From a virus: DNA of 37,323 nucleotides. The stretch is taken from IMG/VR virus record IMGVR_UViG_3300008113_008039, positions 1 to 37,323 of that record; one strand, 5' to 3'. The notes below the pieces were generated by a model. That model was not told the origin of the DNA and did not search any database. It saw nothing but the letters and a program-made list of their open reading frames with translations. The translations under genes and the position numbers were made by a program. Numbering within the stretch: position 1 is the first letter of the stretch; each line of letters opens with the position of its first letter. Shown piece by piece: positions 15,205 through 21,250 of this stretch.

Positions 15205-15273
15205 ATGAAAGCGTATGAATTTATTGTAGCAATTTTAATTGTTACATTTCTAGTAATACATTTTGTTTTTTAA
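15205..15273 (+). CDS. 22-residue single-pass membrane peptide
   Basis: The ORF encodes MKAYEFIVAILIVTFLVIHF plus two residues, nearly all membrane-spanning. AAGGA lies 6 bases upstream of the ATG. Small membrane peptides of this size are hard to prove from sequence. The ribosome binding site and its place between cspA and the tmRNA acceptor piece support it. The ORF might overlap the precursor RNA of the acceptor piece. Confidence 0.4.
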   Translation: MKAYEFIVAILIVTFLVIHFVF

Positions 15274-15341
15274 GGAATTGTTGTAATCCCTTCAAAGTGA
15301 AGGCATTCTGGACGCGGGTTCGACTCCCGCCAGGTCCACCA
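15274..15341 (+). ncRNA. ssrA: Permuted tmRNA (ssrA), acceptor (3') piece
   Basis: The end of a tmRNA lies here upstream of its own 5' half. The T-arm GCGGG (15314-15318), TTCGACT loop and CCCGC (15326-15330) follow the conserved TGGAC. Acceptor strand CAGGTCC (15331-15337), discriminator A and encoded CCA (15339-15341) come next. CAGGTCC pairs over 7 bp with GGGCCTG at 15480-15486, with one G-U pair. This order, acceptor piece first, is that of circularly permuted two-piece tmRNAs known from Alphaproteobacteria, some Betaproteobacteria and cyanobacteria. The 5' boundary is uncertain. No matching 5' acceptor strand or D-arm upstream makes it an ordinary tRNA. Confidence 0.85.
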
Positions 15342-15352
15342 AAAAAGGTTTT

Positions 15353-15478
15353 ATGCTTAACATATTATTGCTGATTTTTATTGTTTATTGTGTTTGCCAC
15401 TGGGCTTATGCATTAGCAACATATGATTGGACAAAGTTTGATGAAGATCAGGAACAAGCAAAGAAAGACTTTTTTTGA
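15353..15478 (+). CDS. 41-residue membrane protein in the ssrA intervening segment
   Basis: The ORF lies wholly between the two tmRNA pieces, 11 bases after CCA and ending 1 base before the coding piece. It encodes one hydrophobic segment (MLNILLLIFIVYCVCHWAYA) and an acidic/basic tail (WTKFDEDQEQAKKDFF). AAGG lies a few bases before the ATG. In two-piece tmRNAs this spacer is normally removed from the precursor, so a coding spacer would be unusual. The ORF could be chance; the composition is that of a real membrane peptide. Confidence 0.45.
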   Translation: MLNILLLIFIVYCVCHWAYALATYDWTKFDEDQEQAKKDFF

Positions 15479-15479
15479 T

Positions 15480-15725
15480 GGGCCTGCCATGGTTTCGACA
15501 GGGTGAGATAATAGAGACGGCAACACGGTAAAGCAGAAACCGTAGGGTTGGGGGAACTCGGCCGAAGAAGCAAAAAAAGTAAAAGCAAACGCTGATACAT
15601 TTGAGTTTGGCGCACTAAACTTCACAGGTAATACCGTTCGCGGTGCTGCCAATGAAGGTAGATTCGTCCTAGCAGCCTAAGAAACTGCAACTCCGAGGTA
15701 GTTATACCTTGTCATCCAAAATAGC
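15480..15725 (+). ncRNA. ssrA: Permuted tmRNA (ssrA), coding piece with tag reading frame
   Basis: The piece begins GGGCCTGCCATGGTTTCGACAGGG in segments GGGCCTG (acceptor 5' strand) and GGTTTCGACAGGG, the conserved tmRNA D-loop-like block. An A-rich stretch precedes the resume codon, as in E. coli. The tag frame runs from GCA at 15585 to TAA at 15678-15680 and ends VLAA. A small hairpin (AGGTA 15696-15700 with TACCT 15705-15709) follows the stop. With SmpB, tmRNA frees stalled ribosomes and tags the nascent chain for proteolysis. The 3' end is uncertain; a terminator follows at 15728. Confidence 0.88.
15585..15680 (+). other. tmRNA tag reading frame (31 codons)
   Basis: Starting at the GCA AAC resume position, 105 bases from the 5' end of the coding piece, the frame reads ANADTFEFGALN..., then ...GAANEGRFVLAA and stop. 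Known tags are mostly 8-15 residues. The final ten residues, ANEGRFVLAA from 15648, look like a normal tag by themselves. Either the tag is long, or the true resume codon is the GCC at 15648, or about 63 bases were inserted. Confidence 0.6.
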
Positions 15726-15727
15726 AG

Positions 15728-15753
15728 AAAGCACCTTCGGGTGCTTTTCTTTT
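15728..15753 (+). terminator. Rho-independent terminator of the ssrA unit
   Basis: GCACC (15731-15735), a TTCG tetraloop and GGTGC (15740-15744) are followed by TTTTCTTTT. The flanking AAA/TTT extends the stem. Confidence 0.9.
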
Positions 15754-15817
15754 GGCTATATCTTCAATATTTCGCATCGAAGTTGTGCGTACACGCACAT
15801 GTTTTGTTTGAAAGTCT

Positions 15818-16627
15818 ATGTATAATTGTAAGATCATATTAGGAGTGTACTCTGTAGTTCTTGACAGCCTAGCCGCAAGTGCTGGTACAGGTTACTTAGC
15901 AGGCGACACTATTACTCTTGCTGGAACAGCATTGGGTGGTACTGTGGCTAACAATCTAATTGTTACTGTGGCCACAGTTGGCGCTGCTGGTAAAGTTGCT
16001 ACGTTTGGTGTAGTAGGTACAGGTCGCATCGGTGACGGCACAGTTGATGTTCAAGTTGATGTTACTGGTACGGACAATACTGATACCTATACACTGATTG
16101 GTAATAGCACAGACTACACTATCACAAAAACAGATGATAGTATCACTGCTGTTAGCACAGTGGCTACTAACGTAACTTTTAATCTAGCAGATCATGACCG
16201 AGTAGTTTTTGACGACAAAGCCTTTGCATTTGACGCTGATGGCCGCGCAGGAGATGTCTATGCATTATTGGCAGCCGCACTTGGTGAAAATGACGTCACT
16301 GCCGGCTTCCAAGGTATTGGTATCTATCTTGCTGACGCAGGGTGGACAACTAAACAACTAGCAGAAGCACTTTTGGCTACAGATGTTTATAAAACAGATG
16401 CTGGCGGTGTCAGCAATGAAACATTCATCAAGCACGTTTACAAAAATGTATTTGGCACAGATGCTACATTGGCACAGGTCACAGACTACACAGCATGGAT
16501 GACCAATAGCAAGTTGTCACAGGCCGATGTATTAGTAGCCGCAAGTGAATTGGCAGCATTTGAAACATCTATTGATTTGGTAGGTCTGGCTACTACAGGA
16601 ATCGAATACACTCCGGTTGTATTATAA
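15818..16627 (+). CDS. Virion-appendage-like protein with DUF4214-type C terminus
   Basis: The 269-residue ORF has an N-terminal glycine/threonine-rich repeat style common in phage tail fibres (GTGYLAGDTITLAGTALGGT, NNLIVTVATVGAAG). Its C-terminal 70 residues (FIKHVYKNVFGTDATLAQV, YTAWMTNSKLSQADVLVAAS) resemble DUF4214, found in secreted and surface repeat proteins. The start is doubtful: the ATG at 15818 overlaps a TATAAT sequence, and the AGGAG at 15841 would fit a start further in, where no ATG is available. It may be a rearranged or 5'-truncated gene. Confidence 0.55.
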   Translation: MYNCKIILGVYSVVLDSLAASAGTGYLAGDTITLAGTALGGTVANNLIVTVATVGAAGKVATFGVVGTGRIGDGTVDVQVDVTGTDNTDTYTLIGNSTDYTITKTDDSITAVSTVATNVTFNLADHDRVVFDDKAFAFDADGRAGDVYALLAAALGENDVTAGFQGIGIYLADAGWTTKQLAEALLATDVYKTDAGGVSNETFIKHVYKNVFGTDATLAQVTDYTAWMTNSKLSQADVLVAASELAAFETSIDLVGLATTGIEYTPVVL

Positions 16628-16658
16628 TTTTTTTCTGTTATAATTGTTTTAATAGGAG

Positions 16659-16682
16659 AGGCTCTTCGGAGTCTTTTCTTTA
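16659..16682 (+). terminator. Rho-independent terminator
   Basis: AGGCTC (16659-16664), a TTCG loop and GAGTCT (16669-16674, one G-U pair) are followed by a T-rich run. Confidence 0.7.
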
Positions 16683-16729
16683 TTGATTTTTCCTATAAGC
16701 GTCATTAAAAAATATTTAGGAAAAACCTA

Positions 16730-16759
16730 TTGATTTTGTATTTTAATAGGATATATAAT
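16730..16759 (+). promoter_or_regulatory. Sigma70-type promoter for peroxiredoxin-ahpD
   Basis: TTGATT (16730-16735), an 18-base spacer and a perfect TATAAT (16754-16759) lie 54 bases ahead of the peroxiredoxin ATG, which has AAGGAG at 16801-16806. Confidence 0.65.
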
Positions 16760-16812
16760 ATACACATAGAACAGCAGTTCTTAGAAGTTTTCAACACACA
16801 CAAGGAGAAGAT

Positions 16813-17346
16813 ATGAAAACAGTTGGTGATAAATTAGCCCCATTCGCAGTAACAGGGGTCAACCCAGGTAGTGATAATTTTTTTACTATCACAGAAAATA
16901 GTTTTGAAGGCAAATGGAAAGTAATTGCATACTATCCAAAAGACTTTACATTTGTTTGCCCTACAGAGATCGTAGCCTACGATAAACTGTTTCAAGATTT
17001 TGCCGATCGTGATGCTATTCTATTAACAGGTAGCACAGACAATGAGTTCTGCAAACTGGCATGGCAAGCCTCACACGAAGATTTGAAAAAAATCAAGCAC
17101 ATTCAATTCGCAGATACACAGCGCGGTGAGTTGTCATTGATTGAACAACTTGGTGTATTTTACGCACCAGCAGGCGCCGCACTTCGTGCCACATTCATTG
17201 TTGATCCTAACAATGAAATTCAACACGTAACTGTCAACAACTTGAATGTTGGTCGTTCATCAGATGAAACACTTCGTATTCTTGATGCACTTCAAACAGG
17301 AGAGAAGTGTGCCTGCAACCGTACAGTAGGCGGGGAGACTCTATAA
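16813..17346 (+). CDS. 2-Cys peroxiredoxin (AhpC/Prx1 family)
   Basis: This 177-residue enzyme reduces hydrogen peroxide and organic hydroperoxides. The peroxidatic Cys49 lies in DFTFVCPTEIVAYD; the later RATFIVDPNNEIQH and the C-terminal GEKCACNR (resolving-Cys region, about 165-172) are family features. The length is close to AhpC. Its stop overlaps the ATG of an AhpD-like gene by one base. In bacteria AhpD-type proteins re-reduce AhpC, so the pair can be a self-contained peroxide defence. It has its own sigma70-type promoter and a terminator after ahpD. Confidence 0.93.
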   Translation: MKTVGDKLAPFAVTGVNPGSDNFFTITENSFEGKWKVIAYYPKDFTFVCPTEIVAYDKLFQDFADRDAILLTGSTDNEFCKLAWQASHEDLKKIKHIQFADTQRGELSLIEQLGVFYAPAGAALRATFIVDPNNEIQHVTVNNLNVGRSSDETLRILDALQTGEKCACNRTVGGETL

Positions 17347-17861
17347 TGACTGCTTGGGTAGATCAACTTAAAGACACTATTCCTGACTATGCCAAAGACA
17401 CACGTCTTAACATCGATGCAGTAGTTAAGCGTTCAACTCTACCCCAAGAAGAAGCAGAAGCCGTTGCTTTGGCAGCGGCTTTTGCCACAGGCAATACTAA
17501 ATTGTGGACTTGGATGCAGACTCAGATCGCTGATCAGAAAGAAGCAGAAGCCGCGATTACCGCTGCCAGTTTGATGGCTATGAACAATGTATGGTACCCA
17601 TATGTTGAAATGGCTGAAGATGCTAATCTCAGCGGGTTGCCACCCCAGTTGCGTATGAATGCTATTTCGACGCACGGCGGCACTACACAAGAAAGATTTG
17701 AAGCATACGCTCTGTCTGCTTCGATCGTAGGCAAGTGTCACTTCTGTGTCAAGGCACATTATGAAACATTAAAAAAAGCAGGTTATACAGTAGAACAACT
17801 TCGCGATATTGGGCGAATTGCCGCAGTTATTACGGCTGTAGCAAGAGTTCTTAATAGTTAA
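17346..17861 (+). CDS. AhpD-like alkylhydroperoxidase
   Basis: This 171-residue all-helical protein carries the AhpD active-site block GKCHFCVKAHYE with Cys131, Cys134 and His138, at nearly the positions of E. coli-type and mycobacterial AhpD. AhpD has weak peroxidase activity and reduces AhpC. The frame is open upstream, but the start is the ATG inside the peroxiredoxin stop (TAATG), giving the usual N terminus MTAWVDQLKDTIPDYAKD. The tight coupling to the peroxiredoxin supports a joint function. Confidence 0.92.
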   Translation: MTAWVDQLKDTIPDYAKDTRLNIDAVVKRSTLPQEEAEAVALAAAFATGNTKLWTWMQTQIADQKEAEAAITAASLMAMNNVWYPYVEMAEDANLSGLPPQLRMNAISTHGGTTQERFEAYALSASIVGKCHFCVKAHYETLKKAGYTVEQLRDIGRIAAVITAVARVLNS

Positions 17862-17881
17862 TTTAACGTAGTTAATTTGAG

Positions 17882-17907
17882 GCCCGGTTTATCCGGGCTT
17901 TCTTTTT
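17882..17907 (+). terminator. Rho-independent terminator after ahpD
   Basis: GCCCGG (17882-17887), loop TTTAT and CCGGGC (17893-17898) are followed by TTTCTTTTT. Confidence 0.88.
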
Positions 17908-17939
17908 GGCTGAGATAATTAATATACAGAGAGGATATT

Positions 17940-18362
17940 ATGTTAATAACAGAATTGAAATTACAAGATTGGTTCAAACTTGAATTTAAGGAATGCTATT
18001 ATGGGAATGGCATAGGTCTCGAAGCAGATATCATAGACTATGATAAATCGCTAGGTGAACTACCTGACGTTGCAAAAAAACTATATTTTAGAGTAGGTAT
18101 GGGTCCTTATAATTATGCCTTTCCTGCAAATTCGGGCTGGGGCTCACCGGAACCTGCATTAGATAAAGGATTTCCAGTTCCGCCACCAGAAGTGCAAATA
18201 ACTAGACCAGACAATTACGTATGTTGGAGACTACCCCAGCATGAACGTCGACTTTGGCAAGCGGGCGATCCAGTATATTTTGGGTACTATTTCAAAGACA
18301 ATCCTGTGGAATTTGAATTAGATCCAAAAACAGCAGAAATACTACAAAAAGATTTTGATTGA
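17940..18362 (+). CDS. Phage hypothetical protein
   Basis: This 140-residue soluble protein is rich in aromatic residues, Pro and Gly (MGPYNYAFPANSGWGSPEP, RPDNYVCWRLPQHERRLW, PVYFGYYFKDNPVEF). AGAGGA lies 7 bases before the ATG. No family or catalytic motif is recognised. Its stop lies against the -35 box of the next promoter. Confidence 0.6.
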   Translation: MLITELKLQDWFKLEFKECYYGNGIGLEADIIDYDKSLGELPDVAKKLYFRVGMGPYNYAFPANSGWGSPEPALDKGFPVPPPEVQITRPDNYVCWRLPQHERRLWQAGDPVYFGYYFKDNPVEFELDPKTAEILQKDFD

Positions 18363-18391
18363 TTGACAACCTCTAAACTTGATGCTATAAT
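18363..18391 (+). promoter_or_regulatory. Perfect sigma70 promoter
   Basis: TTGACA (18363-18368), a 17-base spacer and TATAAT (18386-18391) match the consensus at all twelve positions. Transcription would begin near 18398, ahead of GGAGG at 18412-18416. Confidence 0.9.
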
Positions 18392-18422
18392 ACTAGCATT
18401 GTTTAAAGTTTGGAGGTTTCTT

Positions 18423-18818
18423 TTGAGTATGCATCTTGAAGGCCCGTGGCTCAGTACCACCGGCAAGAAAAAAGGCAAAAAGAAATTCGCATCTTCTGCA
18501 CACGCAAGAAAAGCCAGAGAATTGGCCGAATTGTGGGAACAGAAACAGAAAGAATGGAATCAACTTTCTCCTAAGTTTAGCGGGAAGCCCGTTAAATCTA
18601 TAAAAGTAGAAAAGCCATTTCCTATATATTCTCCTCCACCTGGTAGAGAATCAGTTAAGATCCCCAGCCTGCCATTTACTGCTGGCCCTTGTACTAAACC
18701 AGAACAAAAAGTATATACAGGTACCAAAGTTAAAGGTATTGGAACAATGCACAAATCAAATGCAGTACCTATCTTTTCGGACGAAGAAGCCGTAGATATT
18801 TCCAAAATGCGTCGATAA
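18423..18818 (+). CDS. Conserved-type phage protein ending in SNAVPIFSDEEA motif
   Basis: The frame opens at 18363, but that part is the promoter; GGAGG at 18412-18416 selects the TTG at 18423 or the ATG at 18429 (131 or 129 residues). The protein begins MHLEGPWLSTTGKKKGKKKF, is very basic near the N terminus, has a Pro-rich middle, and ends GTMHKSNAVPIFSDEEAVDI. I recognise this ending from many environmental phage genomes, where the function is unknown. The basic patch suggests nucleic-acid binding. The perfect promoter marks it as an early gene. Confidence 0.7.
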   Translation: MSMHLEGPWLSTTGKKKGKKKFASSAHARKARELAELWEQKQKEWNQLSPKFSGKPVKSIKVEKPFPIYSPPPGRESVKIPSLPFTAGPCTKPEQKVYTGTKVKGIGTMHKSNAVPIFSDEEAVDISKMRR

Positions 18819-18820
18819 TC

Positions 18821-18849
18821 TTGCATTTTGCCGCTGGTTGTTGTATAAT
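18821..18849 (+). promoter_or_regulatory. Sigma70-type promoter
   Basis: TTGCAT (18821-18826), a 17-base spacer and TATAAT (18844-18849). It precedes a stretch of about 260 bases without a large gene, then the endolysin. Confidence 0.7.
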
Positions 18850-19111
18850 GAGATATATAAATTACGTTTCGCAAAGAAACTAAGATAGTAGGTCTGAAGT
18901 ATGTCACAAGCAGAAAAGGATCCGCGAGTCTTGGCCTATGAGAAACCCGTGAGATTCGGGCGGTCAAGGCTCCAAAGGCATATGAGTTATGAGATCATGT
19001 GTCCAATGGAGACAACTACACGAACCCAGGGTTCTTTTTTAGAGCCTCGTGAAGTTACTCCCTTAATGTAATGTTACAGAAAACTCGTAACACCAAGTGA
19101 AAGGAGGACTT
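18850..19111 (+). other. Transcribed gap upstream of the endolysin; possible leader RNA or small ORF
   Basis: This stretch begins at a good promoter and has no ORF above 60 codons. It holds a 56-codon ORF (18901-19071, MSQAEKDPRVLAYEKPVRFG...EVTPLM) with a poor ribosome binding site and several short inverted repeats, such as CCCG/CGGG at about 18945-18960. It could be a small gene, a structured leader of the endolysin transcript or an independent small RNA. The sequence does not decide. Confidence 0.4.
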
Positions 19112-19663
19112 ATGGAAAAGTCAATTAAGTTTTTATCCTACCTCGTAGGATTATTAGCAGTGGCCTATTTGGTCCAAGGTATTACCACAACCAAATTTGC
19201 TACTCTAAAAGAAAAGAATGGTTATTACAGCCAGGATGTTGTTTCGATCAAAACTCGTGAACAACAATTAGACTGTCTAGCGATCAATATCTATCGCGAA
19301 GCAGGTTACGAACCTTTTGAAGGCAAAGTAGCAGTAGCCCAGGTTACTATGAATCGAGTAGCCGCTGGTCAATTTGGTAATGATGTCTGCGGAGTTGTTT
19401 ACCAAAAGAATGTTGTTATGGAGCGAGTCGTTTGTCAATTCTCATGGGCATGTGATTCTGTTCATAAAAGCCGACCAGTGAATCAAGCCGCTTACAAAGA
19501 AAGTTATGAAGTAGCCAAAAAAGTTCTGCTAGAAGGATTTAGGCTCAGTGTATTAAAAGATGCATTGTATTATCATGCCAACTACGTGAATCCAAGATGG
19601 TCCTTAGAAAAGATTGGACAGATTGGTAATCACATTTTTTATAAACCTAAAGAAAGGTCGTAA
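19112..19663 (+). CDS. SleB-type cell-wall hydrolase (endolysin) with signal anchor
   Basis: This 183-residue protein has an N-terminal hydrophobic signal or signal-anchor (about residues 7-27) followed by a Hydrolase_2/SleB-like domain: LAINIYREAGYEPFEGKVAV with the catalytic-type Glu, VTMNRVAAGQFGNDVCGVVY, CQFSWACD and ALYYHANYVNPRW. Such enzymes cut peptidoglycan and serve as endolysins. The start is the ATG at 19112 behind AAGGAGG (19101-19107), not the upstream GTG. A secretion signal implies SAR- or Sec-dependent release. A small membrane gene follows by 2 bases. Confidence 0.85.
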   Translation: MEKSIKFLSYLVGLLAVAYLVQGITTTKFATLKEKNGYYSQDVVSIKTREQQLDCLAINIYREAGYEPFEGKVAVAQVTMNRVAAGQFGNDVCGVVYQKNVVMERVVCQFSWACDSVHKSRPVNQAAYKESYEVAKKVLLEGFRLSVLKDALYYHANYVNPRWSLEKIGQIGNHIFYKPKERS

Positions 19664-19665
19664 TC

Positions 19666-19968
19666 ATGAAATTTGATGTCACTAATTTAAAAACTTTAAT
19701 CACAGAAAAACTCAGTCATCTATCTGCAGAGACTATGGGGTGGTTGGCTGTAATCGTACTTCATGCATCTACAGTTCCTAGTCTTTTGGCCGTCATGGCC
19801 GGACTTACAGATCGCTTACCTGGTGTTGATTTGGTATTGCTAGTTTGGACAGGATTGACTCTATTGTTTATCAAAGCCGCAGTCCAAAAAGACATGCTGA
19901 ATGTCGTGACCATTGGTGTTGGATTTATCATCCAGGCTGTAATGATGGCATTGATCTTCTTCAAATAA
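19666..19968 (+). CDS. Small multi-pass membrane protein, putative holin
   Basis: The 100-residue protein has three hydrophobic segments (about residues 23-45, 51-70 and 78-98) with few charges between them (MGWLAVIVLHASTVPSLLAV, VDLVLLVWTGLTLLFIKAA, VVTIGVGFIIQAVMMALIFF). The size and topology match class I holins, and it begins 2 bases after the endolysin stop. No sequence family is recognised, so the call rests on architecture and position. Confidence 0.6.
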   Translation: MKFDVTNLKTLITEKLSHLSAETMGWLAVIVLHASTVPSLLAVMAGLTDRLPGVDLVLLVWTGLTLLFIKAAVQKDMLNVVTIGVGFIIQAVMMALIFFK

Positions 19969-19985
19969 ATTGGTAAACATCGTTG

Positions 19986-20014
19986 TTGACTTTGGTTGGC
20001 AACGGTGTTATACT
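19986..20014 (+). promoter_or_regulatory. Sigma70-type promoter for the lipoprotein cluster
   Basis: TTGACT (19986-19991), a 17-base spacer and TATACT (20009-20014) lie 35 bases before the ATG at 20050, which has AAAGG at 20038-20042. Confidence 0.8.
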
Positions 20015-20049
20015 AATACAGTCGTAATTCACACACAGAAAGGCAGTTT

Positions 20050-20529
20050 ATGAAAAAGGCACTAGCAGTTGGTTTATTGGCAGCCGCCATCACTGGTTGT
20101 TCGTCAATGAAAGAAATCGATAATCGCAAAACTTACGCACAGCCTGGTTGGTATCAAAGTTGTGCTCAAAGTGGTACAGAAGGTTTGTTCTGGTGGACTA
20201 AAGAAATGGCGTATGCCTGCGGTGCAGGTGAATCCATTCACGCACAAGCCGCAGAAGAACAGATGTATGCTATCGCTATGAATAATTTTGCGAAACGTAT
20301 TAATTCTGAAGTTAATTCGGAAACTAAGATCGAGTTTAATAACGATAAGAAAACCACTAGAACTGTGATTTCCTATCAGGTCAAGAACACTGTGATTCGT
20401 GAGCACCTACAGAGAGAATCTGGACATTTTACAATCGGTGATCGTCATTACACTTTCGTTCGTTTGAAGATGCCTAAGACTACTTTTGATCAATTAGTAT
20501 CTGAAGCCAAAGCACAGAAAGCACAGTAA
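20050..20529 (+). CDS. Lipoprotein, LPP20-like
   Basis: This 159-residue protein has a lipoprotein signal (MKKALAVGLLAAAITGC, acylated Cys17) and a mature domain with helical and strand segments (EEQMYAIAMNNFAKRINSEV, TTRTVISYQVKNTVIREHL, HYTFVRLKMPKTTFDQLV). That pattern is reminiscent of LPP20-type outer-membrane lipoproteins. With Ser at +2, outer-membrane sorting is expected. A phage lipoprotein expressed from a host-type promoter suggests alteration of the infected-cell envelope, for example superinfection exclusion. That role is inference. Confidence 0.7.
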   Translation: MKKALAVGLLAAAITGCSSMKEIDNRKTYAQPGWYQSCAQSGTEGLFWWTKEMAYACGAGESIHAQAAEEQMYAIAMNNFAKRINSEVNSETKIEFNNDKKTTRTVISYQVKNTVIREHLQRESGHFTIGDRHYTFVRLKMPKTTFDQLVSEAKAQKAQ

Positions 20530-20882
20530 TGGACGACTACAAAGTCAAAGAACTGTTTTGGCTGATCATTTTAGGCTTTGTCATTGTTATCTTTATAACA
20601 GGGTGTAGTTCTGCACCCAAGGCACAGGCAAAGAAACCACAGTACTGCCACACCAATCAAGCCATACTGATGCAAAATGGTAAGACTGTGGAAAGTGCTA
20701 CTTTGGTAGAGTGTTCAGACGATCAAGTCAAACGCCTTACAGCATCAAGGGCAGGATTTAGTCCTTACTGCGGTGAGTTTACATATTGGATGAGAATTGG
20801 AGGACAAGATGTCCAACGCAAAGGCATTAGTTGTCAAAAGCCTGATGGTAGTTGGGAAGTTGTCGATGTTATTGGCCGTTAA
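20529..20882 (+). CDS. Second exported lipoprotein of the cluster
   Basis: This 117-residue protein has one hydrophobic segment ending in a lipobox (VIVIFITGCSS, Cys about 26). The mature part carries an even number of cysteines (YCHTNQA, LVECSD, PYCGEFTYW, ISCQKPDGSWEVVD). The C-terminal C...G-x-W pattern resembles the 17-kDa surface-antigen type domain. Its ATG overlaps the previous stop by one base (TAATG), and the next gene begins 74 bases before its own stop. Confidence 0.65.
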   Translation: MDDYKVKELFWLIILGFVIVIFITGCSSAPKAQAKKPQYCHTNQAILMQNGKTVESATLVECSDDQVKRLTASRAGFSPYCGEFTYWMRIGGQDVQRKGISCQKPDGSWEVVDVIGR

Positions 20883-21240
20883 TACCGCACAGGCTACAGA
20901 CATCAACAATCCCCGATTCTTCGAATATCGTAGTGAATCATTCGTGAATGAAATGGTTCATATGACATTCGGCTGGTTTAAAACACTAAACGTAGATCAA
21001 AAATCAGCCTATTCGCAATCATTGACACACGCAGTAATGTTTGCCGAAAACGGCCAGAAAGTAGAATGGTATAAAGATTCAGCGAGCGGTTATGCAGTAC
21101 CGGTTCTGACCTGGCCCACTGGATCTGGTTATTGCAGACGTATTCACGTGCAGGCTATTGCACATAATACAGAAAAAACAATGACACAAACTGCCTGTTT
21201 TGATAATGCGCACACAAATTGGCGCTGGATAAAGCAATAA
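20809..21240 (+). CDS. Exported surface-antigen-like protein
   Basis: This 143-residue protein starts at the ATG behind GGAGG (20799-20803), inside the preceding gene in another frame. It has a signal peptide (about residues 1-29, ending NTAQA). The C-terminal half reads ASGYAVPVLTWPTGSGYCRR, then CFDNAHTNWRW, resembling the 17-kDa surface antigen/RT821-type domain in which a Cys pair and W-x-W motif close the fold. It is the third envelope protein of one unit. An outer-membrane or periplasmic location is inferred. Confidence 0.65.
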   Translation: MSNAKALVVKSLMVVGKLSMLLAVNTAQATDINNPRFFEYRSESFVNEMVHMTFGWFKTLNVDQKSAYSQSLTHAVMFAENGQKVEWYKDSASGYAVPVLTWPTGSGYCRRIHVQAIAHNTEKTMTQTACFDNAHTNWRWIKQ

Positions 21241-21243
21241 ATA
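21236..21243 (+). promoter_or_regulatory. Late promoter motif AATAAATA close to a start codon
   Basis: The octamer overlaps the previous stop and ends 7 bases before the ATG at 21251. If it is used, the transcript would begin at or next to the start codon (leaderless). Confidence 0.45.
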
Positions 21244-21250
21244 TTTGCTC

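Noticed and set aside
15274-15341. The acceptor segment as an ordinary tRNA
   Set aside because: There is no 5' acceptor strand matching CAGGTCC upstream, no D-arm and no clear 7-base anticodon loop. The matching strand GGGCCTG lies 140 bases downstream at the start of a tmRNA coding piece.
17307-17345. Longer AhpD start inside the peroxiredoxin gene
   Set aside because: The extension would encode an unrelated Cys/Arg-rich peptide. The ATG at 17346 has the typical stop-start overlap and gives the family's normal N terminus.
18363-18422. N-terminal extension of the 18423 gene to the TTG at 18363
   Set aside because: These bases are a perfect sigma70 promoter, and GGAGG at 18412-18416 marks the later start.
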